A DNA stretch of 39,675 bases from a virus: positions 1 to 39,675 of IMG/VR virus record IMGVR_UViG_3300021197_001202. One strand, given 5' to 3'. Below, one piece after another: positions 5,776 through 13,494 of the stretch. The notes beneath the pieces are model-generated. The model saw only the letters and a list, made by a program, of their open reading frames with translations, made no database searches and had not been told where the DNA came from. The stretch's first letter is position 1; the number at the start of each line of letters is the position of its first letter. The position numbers were made by a program, and so were the translations under genes.

Positions 5776-7264
5776 CCACCGGCAGACCCTTGGCCCACTT
5801 CGGCAGCTCGCACATCAACGTATTGAACTCATCCAGTGACCCGTGACCGACCTTGGTGTCGGCAACAATCTCATCATGAACTGTCATGATCGGGTCGTAG
5901 CCTGCGGCGTCGAGCTTGAGCAGCGCGTGCGCCAGCAGATCCCGGGCAACGGCCTGCGTGATCGACTGCACAAGCGAACCACCATAGCTCTCGATGGTTC
6001 CCCACTTGTGGGTGAAGTTGTTCATCCCTTGGTATGTGATCTTGTTGTTGATCAACGCCGCCTGCGGGAACGAGAGGCACCTGCCAGACGGCAGCTTGAA
6101 CAGCAGGTCGCCCTTGACCATCATGAAGTCACCGGCTCGGGTCTCCTCACGCCTGCCGTTCTGGATGGCGTTGTACGCTGCGCTTTCAACCTCGTGCCAC
6201 AGCTTGACGATAGGCCTGTTGGCGGCTCGCCAATCGTCGCGGATCTTGAGCGCCGTAGCCTCATCAACATCGGTGCCGTAGTTTGCTGCCATCTTCTGGA
6301 ACGCCTTCACACCGCCTTGGTAGCCAAGGGCCAGCGATGCCACCTTGCCGATGAACCTTTGATCCTTATCGACGTTCATGTACGTTATTCCGTACATGTC
6401 AGATGCCGTGACCTTGTACAGATCCAGCCCCTCGCAGAATGACTGCAACACGGCCTCGTGACCGGCAAGCCAAGCCAGCACCCGGGCCTCGATGGCTGAG
6501 TAGTCGGAGACGATAAGACGCCTGCCTTTACTTGCGATCAGCATCCCTCGCAGGCACGAGGCCAGCAGAGCCATCGGCTCTCCCCGGAGCTGATCCGGGC
6601 AGCGGTACCGCAGGGCATCGATGATGGGGTCAACGTCATCGACTATGGGCCGCGGCAGATTCTGGGGCTGGAAGTGTCGCCCAGACCAGCGCCCGGTGGC
6701 TGCACCGTGGTACATGCCTGTGCCGTGCGCCCGGCCATCCCGGCCCAAGCAGGCCAGCATCGCCTGAAACTTCTTGGTGCTGGACTTCGACAGCGCCTGC
6801 CGGATCTGTAGAAAGCGATACACTTTAGGTGGGCACACGCCTTCGAGGGCGCAGGTCACCGCGGCCTTGTCATATGAATCCATCGCCAGCCCCTGACGGT
6901 TGATCCATTCGAGGGACTTGGCCCGAGAGGATGTTGAGGCCAGCTCGCCGTCGGTCAGCTCAAACACTTCTCTGTTCAGCTCTGACTCCACCTTCTTGAT
7001 GATCTCGATGGCGTGCTCGCAGTTTGCAGCGTCCAGCTTCACGCCCCGCAGGTTCATGCGCTGGTCTGCCTCCCAGACCAATCGCTCACCGGGGTGGAGT
7101 GGTCTAAGCTCTTTGCGTATTGCTCTCTCAGCGACCACATCTTGCAGGCAGTAGTTGTACAGCTCGCGCAGCAGCTCCTGATCCTGCACGCGCTTGCCCC
7201 GGTAGGGTTTGCAGAGCCGTTGGATCAAGTATTTGCCGCGTTTGTCTTTAAGGTTATTCATCAT
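5738..7264 (-). CDS. polA: Family A DNA polymerase, polymerase part (split gene)
   Basis: A 508-residue protein from ATG 7264, covering the end of the 3'-5' exonuclease domain (motif Exo III, YNYCLQD, about residues 37-43) and the whole polymerase domain: GAATGRWSGRHFQPQNLPR, motif A (VSDYSAIEARVLAWLAG), the finger helix region around GKVASLALGYQGG, and motif C (TVHDEIV). Phage polymerases of this type normally carry the exonuclease in the same chain. Here Exo I and II are in the preceding frame (7254-7616), which ends 11 bp inside this one. Either two polypeptides are made, or a +1 frameshift joins them, or there is a sequence error. It replicates phage DNA together with the primase-helicase and the single-strand-binding protein. 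Confidence 0.9.
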   Translation of the reverse strand: MMNNLKDKRGKYLIQRLCKPYRGKRVQDQELLRELYNYCLQDVVAERAIRKELRPLHPGERLVWEADQRMNLRGVKLDAANCEHAIEIIKKVESELNREVFELTDGELASTSSRAKSLEWINRQGLAMDSYDKAAVTCALEGVCPPKVYRFLQIRQALSKSSTKKFQAMLACLGRDGRAHGTGMYHGAATGRWSGRHFQPQNLPRPIVDDVDPIIDALRYRCPDQLRGEPMALLASCLRGMLIASKGRRLIVSDYSAIEARVLAWLAGHEAVLQSFCEGLDLYKVTASDMYGITYMNVDKDQRFIGKVASLALGYQGGVKAFQKMAANYGTDVDEATALKIRDDWRAANRPIVKLWHEVESAAYNAIQNGRREETRAGDFMMVKGDLLFKLPSGRCLSFPQAALINNKITYQGMNNFTHKWGTIESYGGSLVQSITQAVARDLLAHALLKLDAAGYDPIMTVHDEIVADTKVGHGSLDEFNTLMCELPKWAKGLPVDVEGYESERYRK

Positions 7265-7616
7265 CCATCCCCATGAACTCGCCACACTTTCCAAGGGCGC
7301 GGGGGTACGCCTGCGCCGCAGCAAGTGCCGCGGTGTCGTTCCACTGTGCTATTGGGATGCTGGGCCACATAAGTACCCTCTGCCAGATAGCTAACTCGAA
7401 GAAGCTGTTCCACGCCCAGACCTCAGCCCCCCGCTCGATCAAGCGGAACAGCTCAGTCGGCGCAGGCATTCCGGGCGTCCACAGCTCAGGCGGCTCATCG
7501 TTCACCGCCCATGCTAGGCACAGCACCTCGGTGCTGGGGTGGTCGGCATACGCCCACGCACCCGCAGCCCGGATGTCGCACTCCGAGTAGGTCTCGAAGT
7601 CGATGCTGACGATCAA
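7254..7616 (-). CDS. 3'-5' exonuclease N-terminal part of the split DNA polymerase
   Basis: A 120-residue frame with Exo I (SIDFETYSE) and an Exo II-like segment (WNSFFELAIW), followed by ARALGKCGEFMGM-like sequence that in related phage polymerases continues directly into KDKRGKYLI, found here in the next frame. It stops with TAA at 7254, while the polymerase frame has ATG ATG at 7264-7259, so stop and start overlap. Without Exo III, which is in the next frame, this part could not be an active exonuclease unless the two parts assemble or are fused by frameshifting. The start is TTG 7616, overlapping the SSB stop (TTGA). Confidence 0.85.
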   Translation of the reverse strand: MIVSIDFETYSECDIRAAGAWAYADHPSTEVLCLAWAVNDEPPELWTPGMPAPTELFRLIERGAEVWAWNSFFELAIWQRVLMWPSIPIAQWNDTAALAAAQAYPRALGKCGEFMGMDDE

Positions 7617-8167
7617 GCCAAGAACTCCTCCGCCTCCTCTACCACGTCGGCTGCGGTCTCGCTGCTGATGTCATCGAAGCCTTCTAGGGCATTGCCGCCG
7701 CCACCGAACCGCTCGCCTTCCCGTGCAAACTGCACGGCTTCGAGGGAGCAGAGAACGCCAGAGAATGCAGCGCCGGATGACCATGCGTAGAAGCGCACCT
7801 TTGCGTTCACATAGTCACCGCCCTGCGGCCTCCCATCTTCCTCTACCAGCGCCGACAGATCCTTGTCGATGATCGGCACCCGCTTGCGGTTGTTGGCCTT
7901 CACGATGTACTTGTTCTCGTACTCGGCGCGGTCGGTCTCGTCGCCATCTTGCAGCGACAGGAACAGTTTCTTTGGCTGCTTCTCTCCCCACTTCTCCATC
8001 GCCAGCTCGCTGACGATCTTTCGCAGGTTCTTAATCTGGTCGGCGTCGGCGTCCTTGTCCAGAATGAACGTGCCGCTGTATTTCAGGTTGTCGGAACCCT
8101 CAAACGCCGTTGGCGTGAAGAGGCTAGGGAAACTCAAACGAGCGTTTTCTATCTTTACCGTAGACAT
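7613..8167 (-). CDS. Single-stranded DNA-binding protein, DUF2815 / Enc34 family
   Basis: A 184-residue protein starting MSTVKIENARLSFPSLFTP, the signature opening of DUF2815, an OB-fold single-strand-binding family related to T7 gp2.5. The C-terminus is acidic (ETAADVVEEAEEFLA), as expected for an SSB tail that recruits polymerase and other replication proteins. It lies directly between the DUF2800 gene pair and the polymerase, the order usual for this replication module. Its stop overlaps the TTG start of the exonuclease frame. Confidence 0.92.
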   Translation of the reverse strand: MSTVKIENARLSFPSLFTPTAFEGSDNLKYSGTFILDKDADADQIKNLRKIVSELAMEKWGEKQPKKLFLSLQDGDETDRAEYENKYIVKANNRKRVPIIDKDLSALVEEDGRPQGGDYVNAKVRFYAWSSGAAFSGVLCSLEAVQFAREGERFGGGGNALEGFDDISSETAADVVEEAEEFLA

Positions 8168-8177
8168 AGTTTTTTCC

Positions 8178-8573
8178 TTAATCGTCTATTGCGTCGAAGC
8201 CATCCGTTGCTGCAAGAGCCGGTCTCCTATCGGATTCCGGCACCAGAGTCGGCCTGCCTTCTGGTTTCACAATCAGCGCGTTAACGCTGTCGCAGTCTTT
8301 CCCCAGCATTGCGACTGCCTTGCTAGGAGAAATTGGTTTCCGGCTCATCACCGGCTCGTTAGTCAGCAGCGTCATGGCCTTTATGGCCTCCTCGTCATCT
8401 GACCATCGTCTGTTTGTGCGGCTGGTCACCAGTTTGTAGCCCTCGATGGGTACGCCAGACTGCGCCAGCTTCTCTGCGTGTCTTGCGACGGAGTCGCACC
8501 AGCTTTTGATAGTGGCGAGGTGTGGCAGCAGTGCTGCGATCTCCTCGTTGCTCAAAACCTCCGGGTCTCTCAC
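8178..8573 (-). CDS. C-terminal half of a DUF2800 protein, separate gene
   Basis: A 131-residue protein matching the C-terminal part of DUF2800 proteins: RDPEVLSNEEIAALLPHL, an EGYKLVTSRTNRRW segment, and the ending KPEGRPTLVPESDRRPAL. In most phages this follows the nuclease domain in one chain. Here it begins at GTG 8573, overlapping the stop of the nuclease half (GTGA), with a strong GGGGAGGAG ribosome binding site 6 bases upstream. This argues for true separate translation and coupling rather than a sequencing error. Confidence 0.85.
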   Translation of the reverse strand: MRDPEVLSNEEIAALLPHLATIKSWCDSVARHAEKLAQSGVPIEGYKLVTSRTNRRWSDDEEAIKAMTLLTNEPVMSRKPISPSKAVAMLGKDCDSVNALIVKPEGRPTLVPESDRRPALAATDGFDAIDD

Positions 8574-9304
8574 TCGAACTCCTCCCCGATCTTGTCGAAA
8601 ACATGTGCCGCTAACGCTCGGCATGTCGGCGCGGCTTTGCAGTATCGGCACTGGGACTCGCCGGGATTGAACGGCGGCTTCTTACCGAGCGCGGCCTCGG
8701 CTGCCGGTGCCAGAACCTCAGCACCCCACTTAAGAAGATCTCTGTGTCGCATGGTGTGGGTATCGATGTGCCCCAGCCGCGGCTGGACAATCGTCATGTG
8801 AACGGTGTCGAGCTGGGCGTCGAAGCCGAACTCGCTAAAGACTCCAAGGGCGTAGCATTTAAGTTGATCGCAGTCGGCATCGACTTGGTTGCGGCCAAAC
8901 TTCGCGTCCACTACCCACGCCTCGCCTTCTTTGATTGCAAGGTAATCAGCGGTGCCAAACCCGCCGTCGGCCCACATGCTGTAATCCAATCGGCGCTCTA
9001 CGTGGGTGTGCGTCTGCGGCAGCGAGCGGCAGTGATCAACGTAAACCTTCGCCAAGTTTGCGTACTCCAGACCAATCTCAAATGCGTTAAACGACTCACC
9101 GATGAGGTCGTGAGGCTCCAGCCCTTTCAGTAGACACGTCTCTGACAATTCATGTAAGGCAGTGCCTTCTTCGGCGGCAAGGCTGCCCTCGTCCACTAAA
9201 CCCTCCTGCGCCTTGACGCTGGCCGGGCAGGCGATCCATCGGTGTGCAGAGCTGGCACTGAGCTTCGCGTGCGCTGGGCCGAGGTCAATTTCAAATTGCT
9301 GCAT
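8570..9304 (-). CDS. DUF2800 Cas4-like nuclease, N-terminal half
   Basis: A 244-residue protein from ATG 9304 with a PD-(D/E)xK fold of the Cas4/RecB type. After ADGGFGTADYLAI come the metal-binding strand WVVDAKFG (Asp-x-Lys) and QLKCYALG (the Gln-x3-Tyr motif). Cysteines in WIACPA and in CRYCKAAPTC fit an iron-sulphur cluster as in Cas4/AddB-type nucleases. DUF2800 proteins always accompany the DUF2815 SSB and family A polymerase in this module; a recombination role is inferred. It is the first gene of the leftward early operon. A longer frame starting at 9373 would run across the operator at 9326-9340, so ATG 9304 is preferred. Confidence 0.88.
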   Translation of the reverse strand: MQQFEIDLGPAHAKLSASSAHRWIACPASVKAQEGLVDEGSLAAEEGTALHELSETCLLKGLEPHDLIGESFNAFEIGLEYANLAKVYVDHCRSLPQTHTHVERRLDYSMWADGGFGTADYLAIKEGEAWVVDAKFGRNQVDADCDQLKCYALGVFSEFGFDAQLDTVHMTIVQPRLGHIDTHTMRHRDLLKWGAEVLAPAAEAALGKKPPFNPGESQCRYCKAAPTCRALAAHVFDKIGEEFE

Positions 9305-9403
9305 GGATACTTTTTTCTTTGACGTACAACATTGAGTTGTATCATGATGTAGACAAGTTACTAACGCAAACAAATTTGTCGATAAATTTTCAGAAGGACG
9401 AAA
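9305..9403. promoter_or_regulatory. Divergent early promoter region
   Basis: This short gap separates the leftward replication operon from the rightward Cro-like gene. Rightward, TTGACG (9319-9324) and TATCAT (9340-9345) lie on either side of the operator palindrome, although the 15-base spacing is short. Leftward, TTGTCT (9357-9352) is a possible -35. A small palindrome ACAAATTTGT (9370-9379) lies nearer the Cro-like gene, and AGAAGGA at 9392-9398 is its ribosome binding site. Confidence 0.6.
9326..9340. promoter_or_regulatory. Operator palindrome between the divergent early operons
   Basis: ACAACATTGAGTTGT, perfect ACAAC-N5-GTTGT. Its reverse complement, ACAACTCAATGTTGT, matches the operator at 14161-14175 in all but one of 15 bases, centre included. 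Positioned to block both early promoters. Confidence 0.75.
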
Positions 9404-9658
9404 ATGAAAAACAAAACCACAAAGTCGGTCAACGACGCACTCGATCAGGTGAAGAAAATCCTTGGCCTTCAGTCGGATCGACAGCTCGCGCTGCTGCTGG
9501 ATCTTGAGAAGCAGAACGTGGCCGCGTGGCGTGCCAAGGGCGAGGTACCCGCGTCTCGCGCAGTCCAGCTTGAGCTTTGCACCGAGCGAAAGATCACTTG
9601 GTTCGACCTATGCCCTAACCTCCTGAAAGATACAACAAAGTTGTTAGGTAAGAAATGA
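9404..9658 (+). CDS. Cro-like helix-turn-helix protein (YdaS-like)
   Basis: An 84-residue protein with a helix-turn-helix: SDRQLALLLDLEKQNVAAWR, then GEVPASRAVQLELCTERKITW, a pattern seen in YdaS/Cro-like regulators. It is the first rightward early gene, divergent from the replication operon across an operator, the classical place for Cro. It probably competes with the repressor or damps early transcription. Strong ribosome binding site AGAAGGA. Its stop overlaps the next start (ATGA). Confidence 0.8.
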   Translation: MKNKTTKSVNDALDQVKKILGLQSDRQLALLLDLEKQNVAAWRAKGEVPASRAVQLELCTERKITWFDLCPNLLKDTTKLLGKK

Positions 9659-9795
9659 GGAGCAAGTTCTTTCTTTTTATCTGGTGGTTTTTCCAAGTCC
9701 TTGGCGAGTTCGTTGACGATCTCAGCTACTGGATTTCCGAAATCTGCCGACGCATTTCAGAGTGGGCCGAGGACATGGCGCACAAATTCGATTGA
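9655..9795 (+). CDS. Small membrane-associated protein, unknown
   Basis: A 46-residue frame, MRSKFFLFIWWFFQVLGEFV, with a hydrophobic aromatic-rich N-terminus and an amphipathic C-terminal half (ISEICRRISEWAEDMAHKFD). It starts at an ATGA overlap with the Cro-like stop and ends 13 bp before the primase, so it is probably co-translated. No family recognised. Short membrane proteins in early operons often act against host functions, but nothing here shows that. Confidence 0.5.
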   Translation: MRSKFFLFIWWFFQVLGEFVDDLSYWISEICRRISEWAEDMAHKFD

Positions 9796-9808
9796 TCAGG
9801 GGATGTAG

Positions 9809-12067
9809 ATGTTAGATCAATTTGGGCACCGGCTTGTTGAGCGGGGCTACAACATAATTCCAATCCTCCCGGGTAAGAAGAGACCGCCCGGTAACGATTG
9901 GCAGAAGATTCAAAGCACACCGGAGTTGGTCACGAGCTGGATCGATGAGATGCCGCAGTTTGGTATCGGCGTTCTGGCCTCCACCACCTGCGCCGTGGAT
10001 ATCGACTGCCGCGACAAGGCCGTCAACAACAAGCTACTGCACTGGCTGAAGAACAACGTAGGTCTCGGTGCCATCCGCATTGGTGAGAACCCCAAGTGCG
10101 TTGTCCCGTTCCAGAACGTCGAGCGGTTTAAGAAGATGAAGTCCTGCGAGTTCAAGACACCAGACGGTGTAACGCAGGCCGTTGAGATTCTGGGCCACGG
10201 GCAGCAGTGGGTCGCCTACGGCATCCACCCAAAGACCATCAAGCCATACGAGTGGGTCTCCGGGCCTACGCTTGCCGATGTCTTTTACGATGACCTGCCA
10301 GAGCTGACGCAAGAGCTGGCGATGGCCTTCATTGCCTACTTTGAAGAGGTCGCCCGGGATCTGGGCTGGGAGGAAGTGCGCCCCGGGAGCCAGCAGAAGG
10401 CCGAGGAGGCCGATGCGCTGATGAACCTCAAGGCCGCGCTGGACATGGACGCCGAGGAGATACACGAGATCTTGCGAGACCTCGACCCCGACGATCACCA
10501 CGACAACTGGGTCAAGGTCGGCATGGCCCTGCATCACCAGTTCGGCGGCGAGCCGGAGGGCTTGCAGCTCTGGGACGATTGGTCTGTCGAGGGATCTAAA
10601 TACAAAGAAGGTGAGTGCGCCAAGCGGTGGCTGTCCTTTGGCGACTACGCAGGGGCGCAGGTCACTATGGCCTCGCTGAAGTTTGAGGCAAAAAAGTCCG
10701 AGAGCGTCGAGCTGGTCGCTGACGAGCTGCCCACCATGCTAGAGCGTTGGGCATTCGTTCAGGTAGAAGGCTCGGCGCGGGTGCTGCGGGAGGAGCTGAA
10801 CTCGGAGCAGATTATTCTTTACAAGATCGAAGACCTGAAGAAAGAGTTCGCCAACAGGAAGGTGCTCGACCCGGGAAGCGACAAGCCACGCATGGTTAAC
10901 CTCGTTGACCTCTGGCTGGAGCACCCTGACCGGCGGACATACGCGGCAGGCATCTGCTTCGCCCCGGACTCCGAGGTGTTGCAGCGTTACAACCTCTGGC
11001 GGGGCTGGAGCTTCAAGGCCGTGCAGGGAGAGGTGCAGCCCTTCACCGACTTCGTGACCAACGTGATCGCCTCCGGGAACGAGGAGCACGCCAGATATAT
11101 TCTTGGCTGGGTGGCGCAGATGATCCAGAAGCCGCAGTCGAAGGTCGGTGTGGGTCTGGTGCTGCGAGGCTCCAAGGGATCGGGCAAGACATTCTTTGGC
11201 GAGCTGGTGGGTGGATTGTGCAAGGCGCACCACCGCATCGTGTCCAAGGCCGAGCACGTCACCGGGAAGTTCAACCGGCACCTAGAAGACACCCTGCTGC
11301 TTCAGTGCGATGAGGCCTATTGGGCGAGGAACAAGGCAGCAGAGGGGGCGCTCAAGGATCTTCTGACTAATGGCCGGATCACCGTCGAGCGCAAGGGCAT
11401 GGACTCCTACTCTTCTGCCAACTACACCCGGCTCCTGTTCAGCTCCAACGAGGAGTGGGTTGTGCCTGCATCGCTGGACGAGCGCCGGTTCGCCATCTTC
11501 GATGTCTCTAATGTGAAGCAGCAGGACGCCAAATACTTTGGGGCGCTGAGGCGCTGGTATGACCGCGGCGGTGCCGAGCATCTTCTGCACTTCTTCAAGC
11601 ACTTTGACCTGAACACCGTCGATGTCCGTCAGGCTCCGAGGACTGCGGCGCTCGACGAGCAGAAGCTGCACTCTCTGGACTCGGTTGACCAGTGGGTCAT
11701 GGACTGCATCGGCTCCGGGGAGTTCAGGGAGCAGAAGTCCAACGGCGAGGTGTTTGAGTTCGCCAAGTTTGAGCCAAAGAATGCGATCTATCAGACATAT
11801 GTTTCAAGCGTGAAGGGCCGCTTCGAGAATGCACGCAAGGAGTCGCAGTTCTGGAAGCACCTGCACGAGATCGATGGCCTCATCGCGGGAGAGAAACGCT
11901 CCCGGGTCGGTCACCGGCAGGTGCGGTTCGTTCAGTTCGTGATCCCTGAGCTGGCGCTCGCGGCGTTCAACGCACACCACAACATCGACAGCAACGTGAT
12001 GGTCGAGGCCGCCGAGGAGTTAGACCCGCTCGACCCGGCAAACTGGGACGATGAGGCACCGTTTTAG
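9809..12067 (+). CDS. Primase-polymerase / superfamily 3-type helicase fusion
   Basis: A 752-residue replication protein. Residues about 1-180: Prim-Pol (bifunctional primase/polymerase) domain with the catalytic pair in AVDIDC and EILGHGQQWVAYG. About 205-300: PriCT_2-like region, WVKVGMALHHQFGG and KRWLSFGDY. About 430-640: DUF5906/D5-like helicase domain with Walker A LRGSKGSGKTFF, Walker B LLQCDEAYW and sensor-like LLFSSNEEWVVPAS. It primes and unwinds phage DNA and would work with the polymerase and SSB coded on the other strand. An ATG at 9809 is preceded by GGGGATGTAG. It is first in the rightward unit after two small genes. Confidence 0.93.
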   Translation: MLDQFGHRLVERGYNIIPILPGKKRPPGNDWQKIQSTPELVTSWIDEMPQFGIGVLASTTCAVDIDCRDKAVNNKLLHWLKNNVGLGAIRIGENPKCVVPFQNVERFKKMKSCEFKTPDGVTQAVEILGHGQQWVAYGIHPKTIKPYEWVSGPTLADVFYDDLPELTQELAMAFIAYFEEVARDLGWEEVRPGSQQKAEEADALMNLKAALDMDAEEIHEILRDLDPDDHHDNWVKVGMALHHQFGGEPEGLQLWDDWSVEGSKYKEGECAKRWLSFGDYAGAQVTMASLKFEAKKSESVELVADELPTMLERWAFVQVEGSARVLREELNSEQIILYKIEDLKKEFANRKVLDPGSDKPRMVNLVDLWLEHPDRRTYAAGICFAPDSEVLQRYNLWRGWSFKAVQGEVQPFTDFVTNVIASGNEEHARYILGWVAQMIQKPQSKVGVGLVLRGSKGSGKTFFGELVGGLCKAHHRIVSKAEHVTGKFNRHLEDTLLLQCDEAYWARNKAAEGALKDLLTNGRITVERKGMDSYSSANYTRLLFSSNEEWVVPASLDERRFAIFDVSNVKQQDAKYFGALRRWYDRGGAEHLLHFFKHFDLNTVDVRQAPRTAALDEQKLHSLDSVDQWVMDCIGSGEFREQKSNGEVFEFAKFEPKNAIYQTYVSSVKGRFENARKESQFWKHLHEIDGLIAGEKRSRVGHRQVRFVQFVIPELALAAFNAHHNIDSNVMVEAAEELDPLDPANWDDEAPF

Positions 12068-12084
12068 GCGTATAGTTGTACCCC

Positions 12085-12558
12085 ATGAAAACAAAAACCT
12101 GCGCCGTATGCGGGGAGGTAAAAGAGACGGCGCGGTTCTACAAGAGACCTGACGGGTCTATCGAAAACACCTGTCGATCTTGTCGGACTCGCGCTGAATT
12201 CAAGACACAACACAACAGCCCACGGGACTACCTGCGGAACACCGTCAGTAAGGCCAAGTACGGTGCCAAGAAGCGTGAGCTTGAGTGGGATCTAAACATC
12301 GATCAGGTCATGCAGATCTGGGACGAGCAGAGGGGGCGATGCGCCCTGAGCGGTGTGCTGATGCAGGCCGCAAAGGACGGCAAGGGCCGAAAGGGCAAGG
12401 ACTTAAACGTCTCGTTAGATCGAATCGATCAGGAAAAGGGCTATCTCTTTAGCCCCCGGAACGTGCAGCTCGTCTGCCTGCGCGTTAATTTGATGAAGCA
12501 CGACATGGAAGAATCCGACATGTACTGGTGGTGCCAGAACATTCTCGATCATAAATAA
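12085..12558 (+). CDS. HNH endonuclease with N-terminal zinc finger
   Basis: A 157-residue protein with a Cys4 zinc ribbon (CAVCGEVK ... CRSCRTRAEF) and a C-terminal HNH-like fold: RGRCALSG, then SLDRIDQEKGYLFSPRNVQLVC and LRVNLMKHD. The His-Asn residues follow the pattern of homing-type phage HNH nucleases (SLDRID...NVQ...N.MK). It may be a free-standing homing nuclease or assist packaging. ATG 12085 is chosen over TTG 12076. It ends 4 bp before the operator at 12563. Confidence 0.85.
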   Translation: MKTKTCAVCGEVKETARFYKRPDGSIENTCRSCRTRAEFKTQHNSPRDYLRNTVSKAKYGAKKRELEWDLNIDQVMQIWDEQRGRCALSGVLMQAAKDGKGRKGKDLNVSLDRIDQEKGYLFSPRNVQLVCLRVNLMKHDMEESDMYWWCQNILDHK

Positions 12559-12562
12559 AATG

Positions 12563-12602
12563 ACAACTTCGTGTTGTCTCGACAAAAACCGTGTGCTAGT
12601 TT
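12563..12602 (+). promoter_or_regulatory. Promoter with operator palindrome for the accessory operon
   Basis: ACAACTTCGTGTTGT (12563-12577) is a perfect ACAAC-N5-GTTGT operator. It overlaps a -35 TTGTCT (12574-12579) followed by a 17-bp spacer and TAGTTT (12597-12602). The unit 12639-14104 begins downstream and ends at the terminator at 14091. Confidence 0.65.
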
Positions 12603-12638
12603 GTCCGCGGTTTTGCAGTTTGAAGTTAAGGAACCAAT

Positions 12639-12884
12639 ATGGCAGAGCAGGAAGTAAGTGGCCGGAAAGAGCCGCAGGCGGACAGCGTCACCGAGGTGAC
12701 TATCCCCGTCTTGGGTGTCGTAATTACCATCAGCGAGGTTTGCAAACTTTGTGGAGAAGCGGACGAGTTTCGACTCAGCGTCTGCGACCTCGACACTGGG
12801 GAGGAGTTCAAGGCGATACACTCAGAGCACCTCCGGGATTTGCTGGATCGCCAGCATCAACTGACGCTCGGCTTTGCCGAGTGA
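12639..12884 (+). CDS. Small protein of unknown function
   Basis: An 81-residue acidic protein, first of the accessory operon, with AAGGA 8 bases before ATG 12639. It has a lone CKLC pair (EVCKLCGEADEF) and mixed beta-like sequence (VTEVTIPVLGVVITI). With only one Cys pair it is not a complete zinc ribbon unless it dimerises. No family recognised. Confidence 0.6.
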   Translation: MAEQEVSGRKEPQADSVTEVTIPVLGVVITISEVCKLCGEADEFRLSVCDLDTGEEFKAIHSEHLRDLLDRQHQLTLGFAE

Positions 12885-12940
12885 ATCTATTCCGAGGCAT
12901 CTCCGGCAGGGGAGCGGCGGCCTCAGTCTGAGCTGGAAAC

Positions 12941-13054
12941 ATGTGTACCAGACGTGAAACAGAATCGATGAGCGTGGGTGGCCTCTCTTGTCACGACACC
13001 CCAATCGATTCAACCGCCGCATTTATTTACAACTATTTGAGGTTCGTACAATAA
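12941..13054 (+). CDS. Possible 37-residue protein
   Basis: A short frame, MCTRRETESMSVGGLSCHDT and a C-terminal FIYNYLRFVQ, that ends exactly where the next gene begins (TAA then ATG with no gap). Adjacent stop and start fit the dense packing of this operon, but the ribosome binding site (GGAA) is weak. It could be leader sequence only. Confidence 0.35.
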   Translation: MCTRRETESMSVGGLSCHDTPIDSTAAFIYNYLRFVQ

Positions 13055-13321
13055 ATGAGTGATAAATTCTTTGAGGCGACGAGGGTCGTCATGGATGGCC
13101 GCCTGAGCCGCATTTTCTCGGGGCCGCGGATTAAGGGCGCATCGACGCGGGCACGCTTCGACCAGAACCCCGTGATCGTCGAGGCCGTGATAGCCGGGAG
13201 CCGCAGGGGCCACAGCCCCAAGCAAATCGCCCGGGGGCTGAACATCTCGGCGTCCTCGGTGCAGAAGGTTAAGAACCTATTCCGCGACAGGTGGGAAGGT
13301 GTGAGCAAGGAGAGCGAATGA
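13055..13321 (+). CDS. Helix-turn-helix DNA-binding protein
   Basis: An 88-residue basic protein with a C-terminal helix-turn-helix: GHSPKQIARGLNISASSVQKVKNLF, of the resolvase/Hin-like or small-terminase-like type (described by its ends PKQIARGLNIS and SVQKVKN). It follows the previous frame without a gap and overlaps the next by ATGA. Possibly a regulator of late genes, an inference from its place before the late region. Confidence 0.6.
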   Translation: MSDKFFEATRVVMDGRLSRIFSGPRIKGASTRARFDQNPVIVEAVIAGSRRGHSPKQIARGLNISASSVQKVKNLFRDRWEGVSKESE

Positions 13322-13494
13322 AAATTTTAACTGGTATCGGGCTGACGGCGCTGGCGCTGACGGCGCTGGGCACGGTGAGCGAGGCAGACTTTGCCGACGC
13401 CAAGGCCTCCGAGGCGGCCTACTGCGAGAGAGTCATCGAGGGCGCTCACAGCGACTACCTGCAACTAGGGGGCGTCTGCGATGACCGTGACTGA
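13318..13494 (+). CDS. Small exported or membrane protein
   Basis: A 58-residue protein starting at the ATGA overlap (13318), with a signal-peptide-like N-terminus (MKILTGIGLTALALTALG) followed by a short hydrophilic part containing two Cys (AAYCERVIEG, GGVCDDRD). I know similar tiny phage proteins with a hydrophobic leader and an EAxYCE-like motif from marine phages; their role is unknown. A longer start at 13291 is possible but overlaps the upstream gene more deeply. The C-terminus overlaps the next gene. Confidence 0.6.
   Translation: MKILTGIGLTALALTALGTVSEADFADAKASEAAYCERVIEGAHSDYLQLGGVCDDRD

Noticed and set aside
5843-6442. 199-codon plus-strand frame
   Set aside because: Antisense to the DNA polymerase, no motif and no promoter.
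9632-9644. ACAACAAAGTTGT as another operator
   Set aside because: Arms match but the centre is 3 bp, not 5, and it lies inside the 3' end of the Cro-like gene away from a promoter.
10034-10537. 167-codon minus-strand frame
   Set aside because: Lies wholly inside the primase-helicase gene, opposite strand, with no recognisable motif; ordinary shadow.
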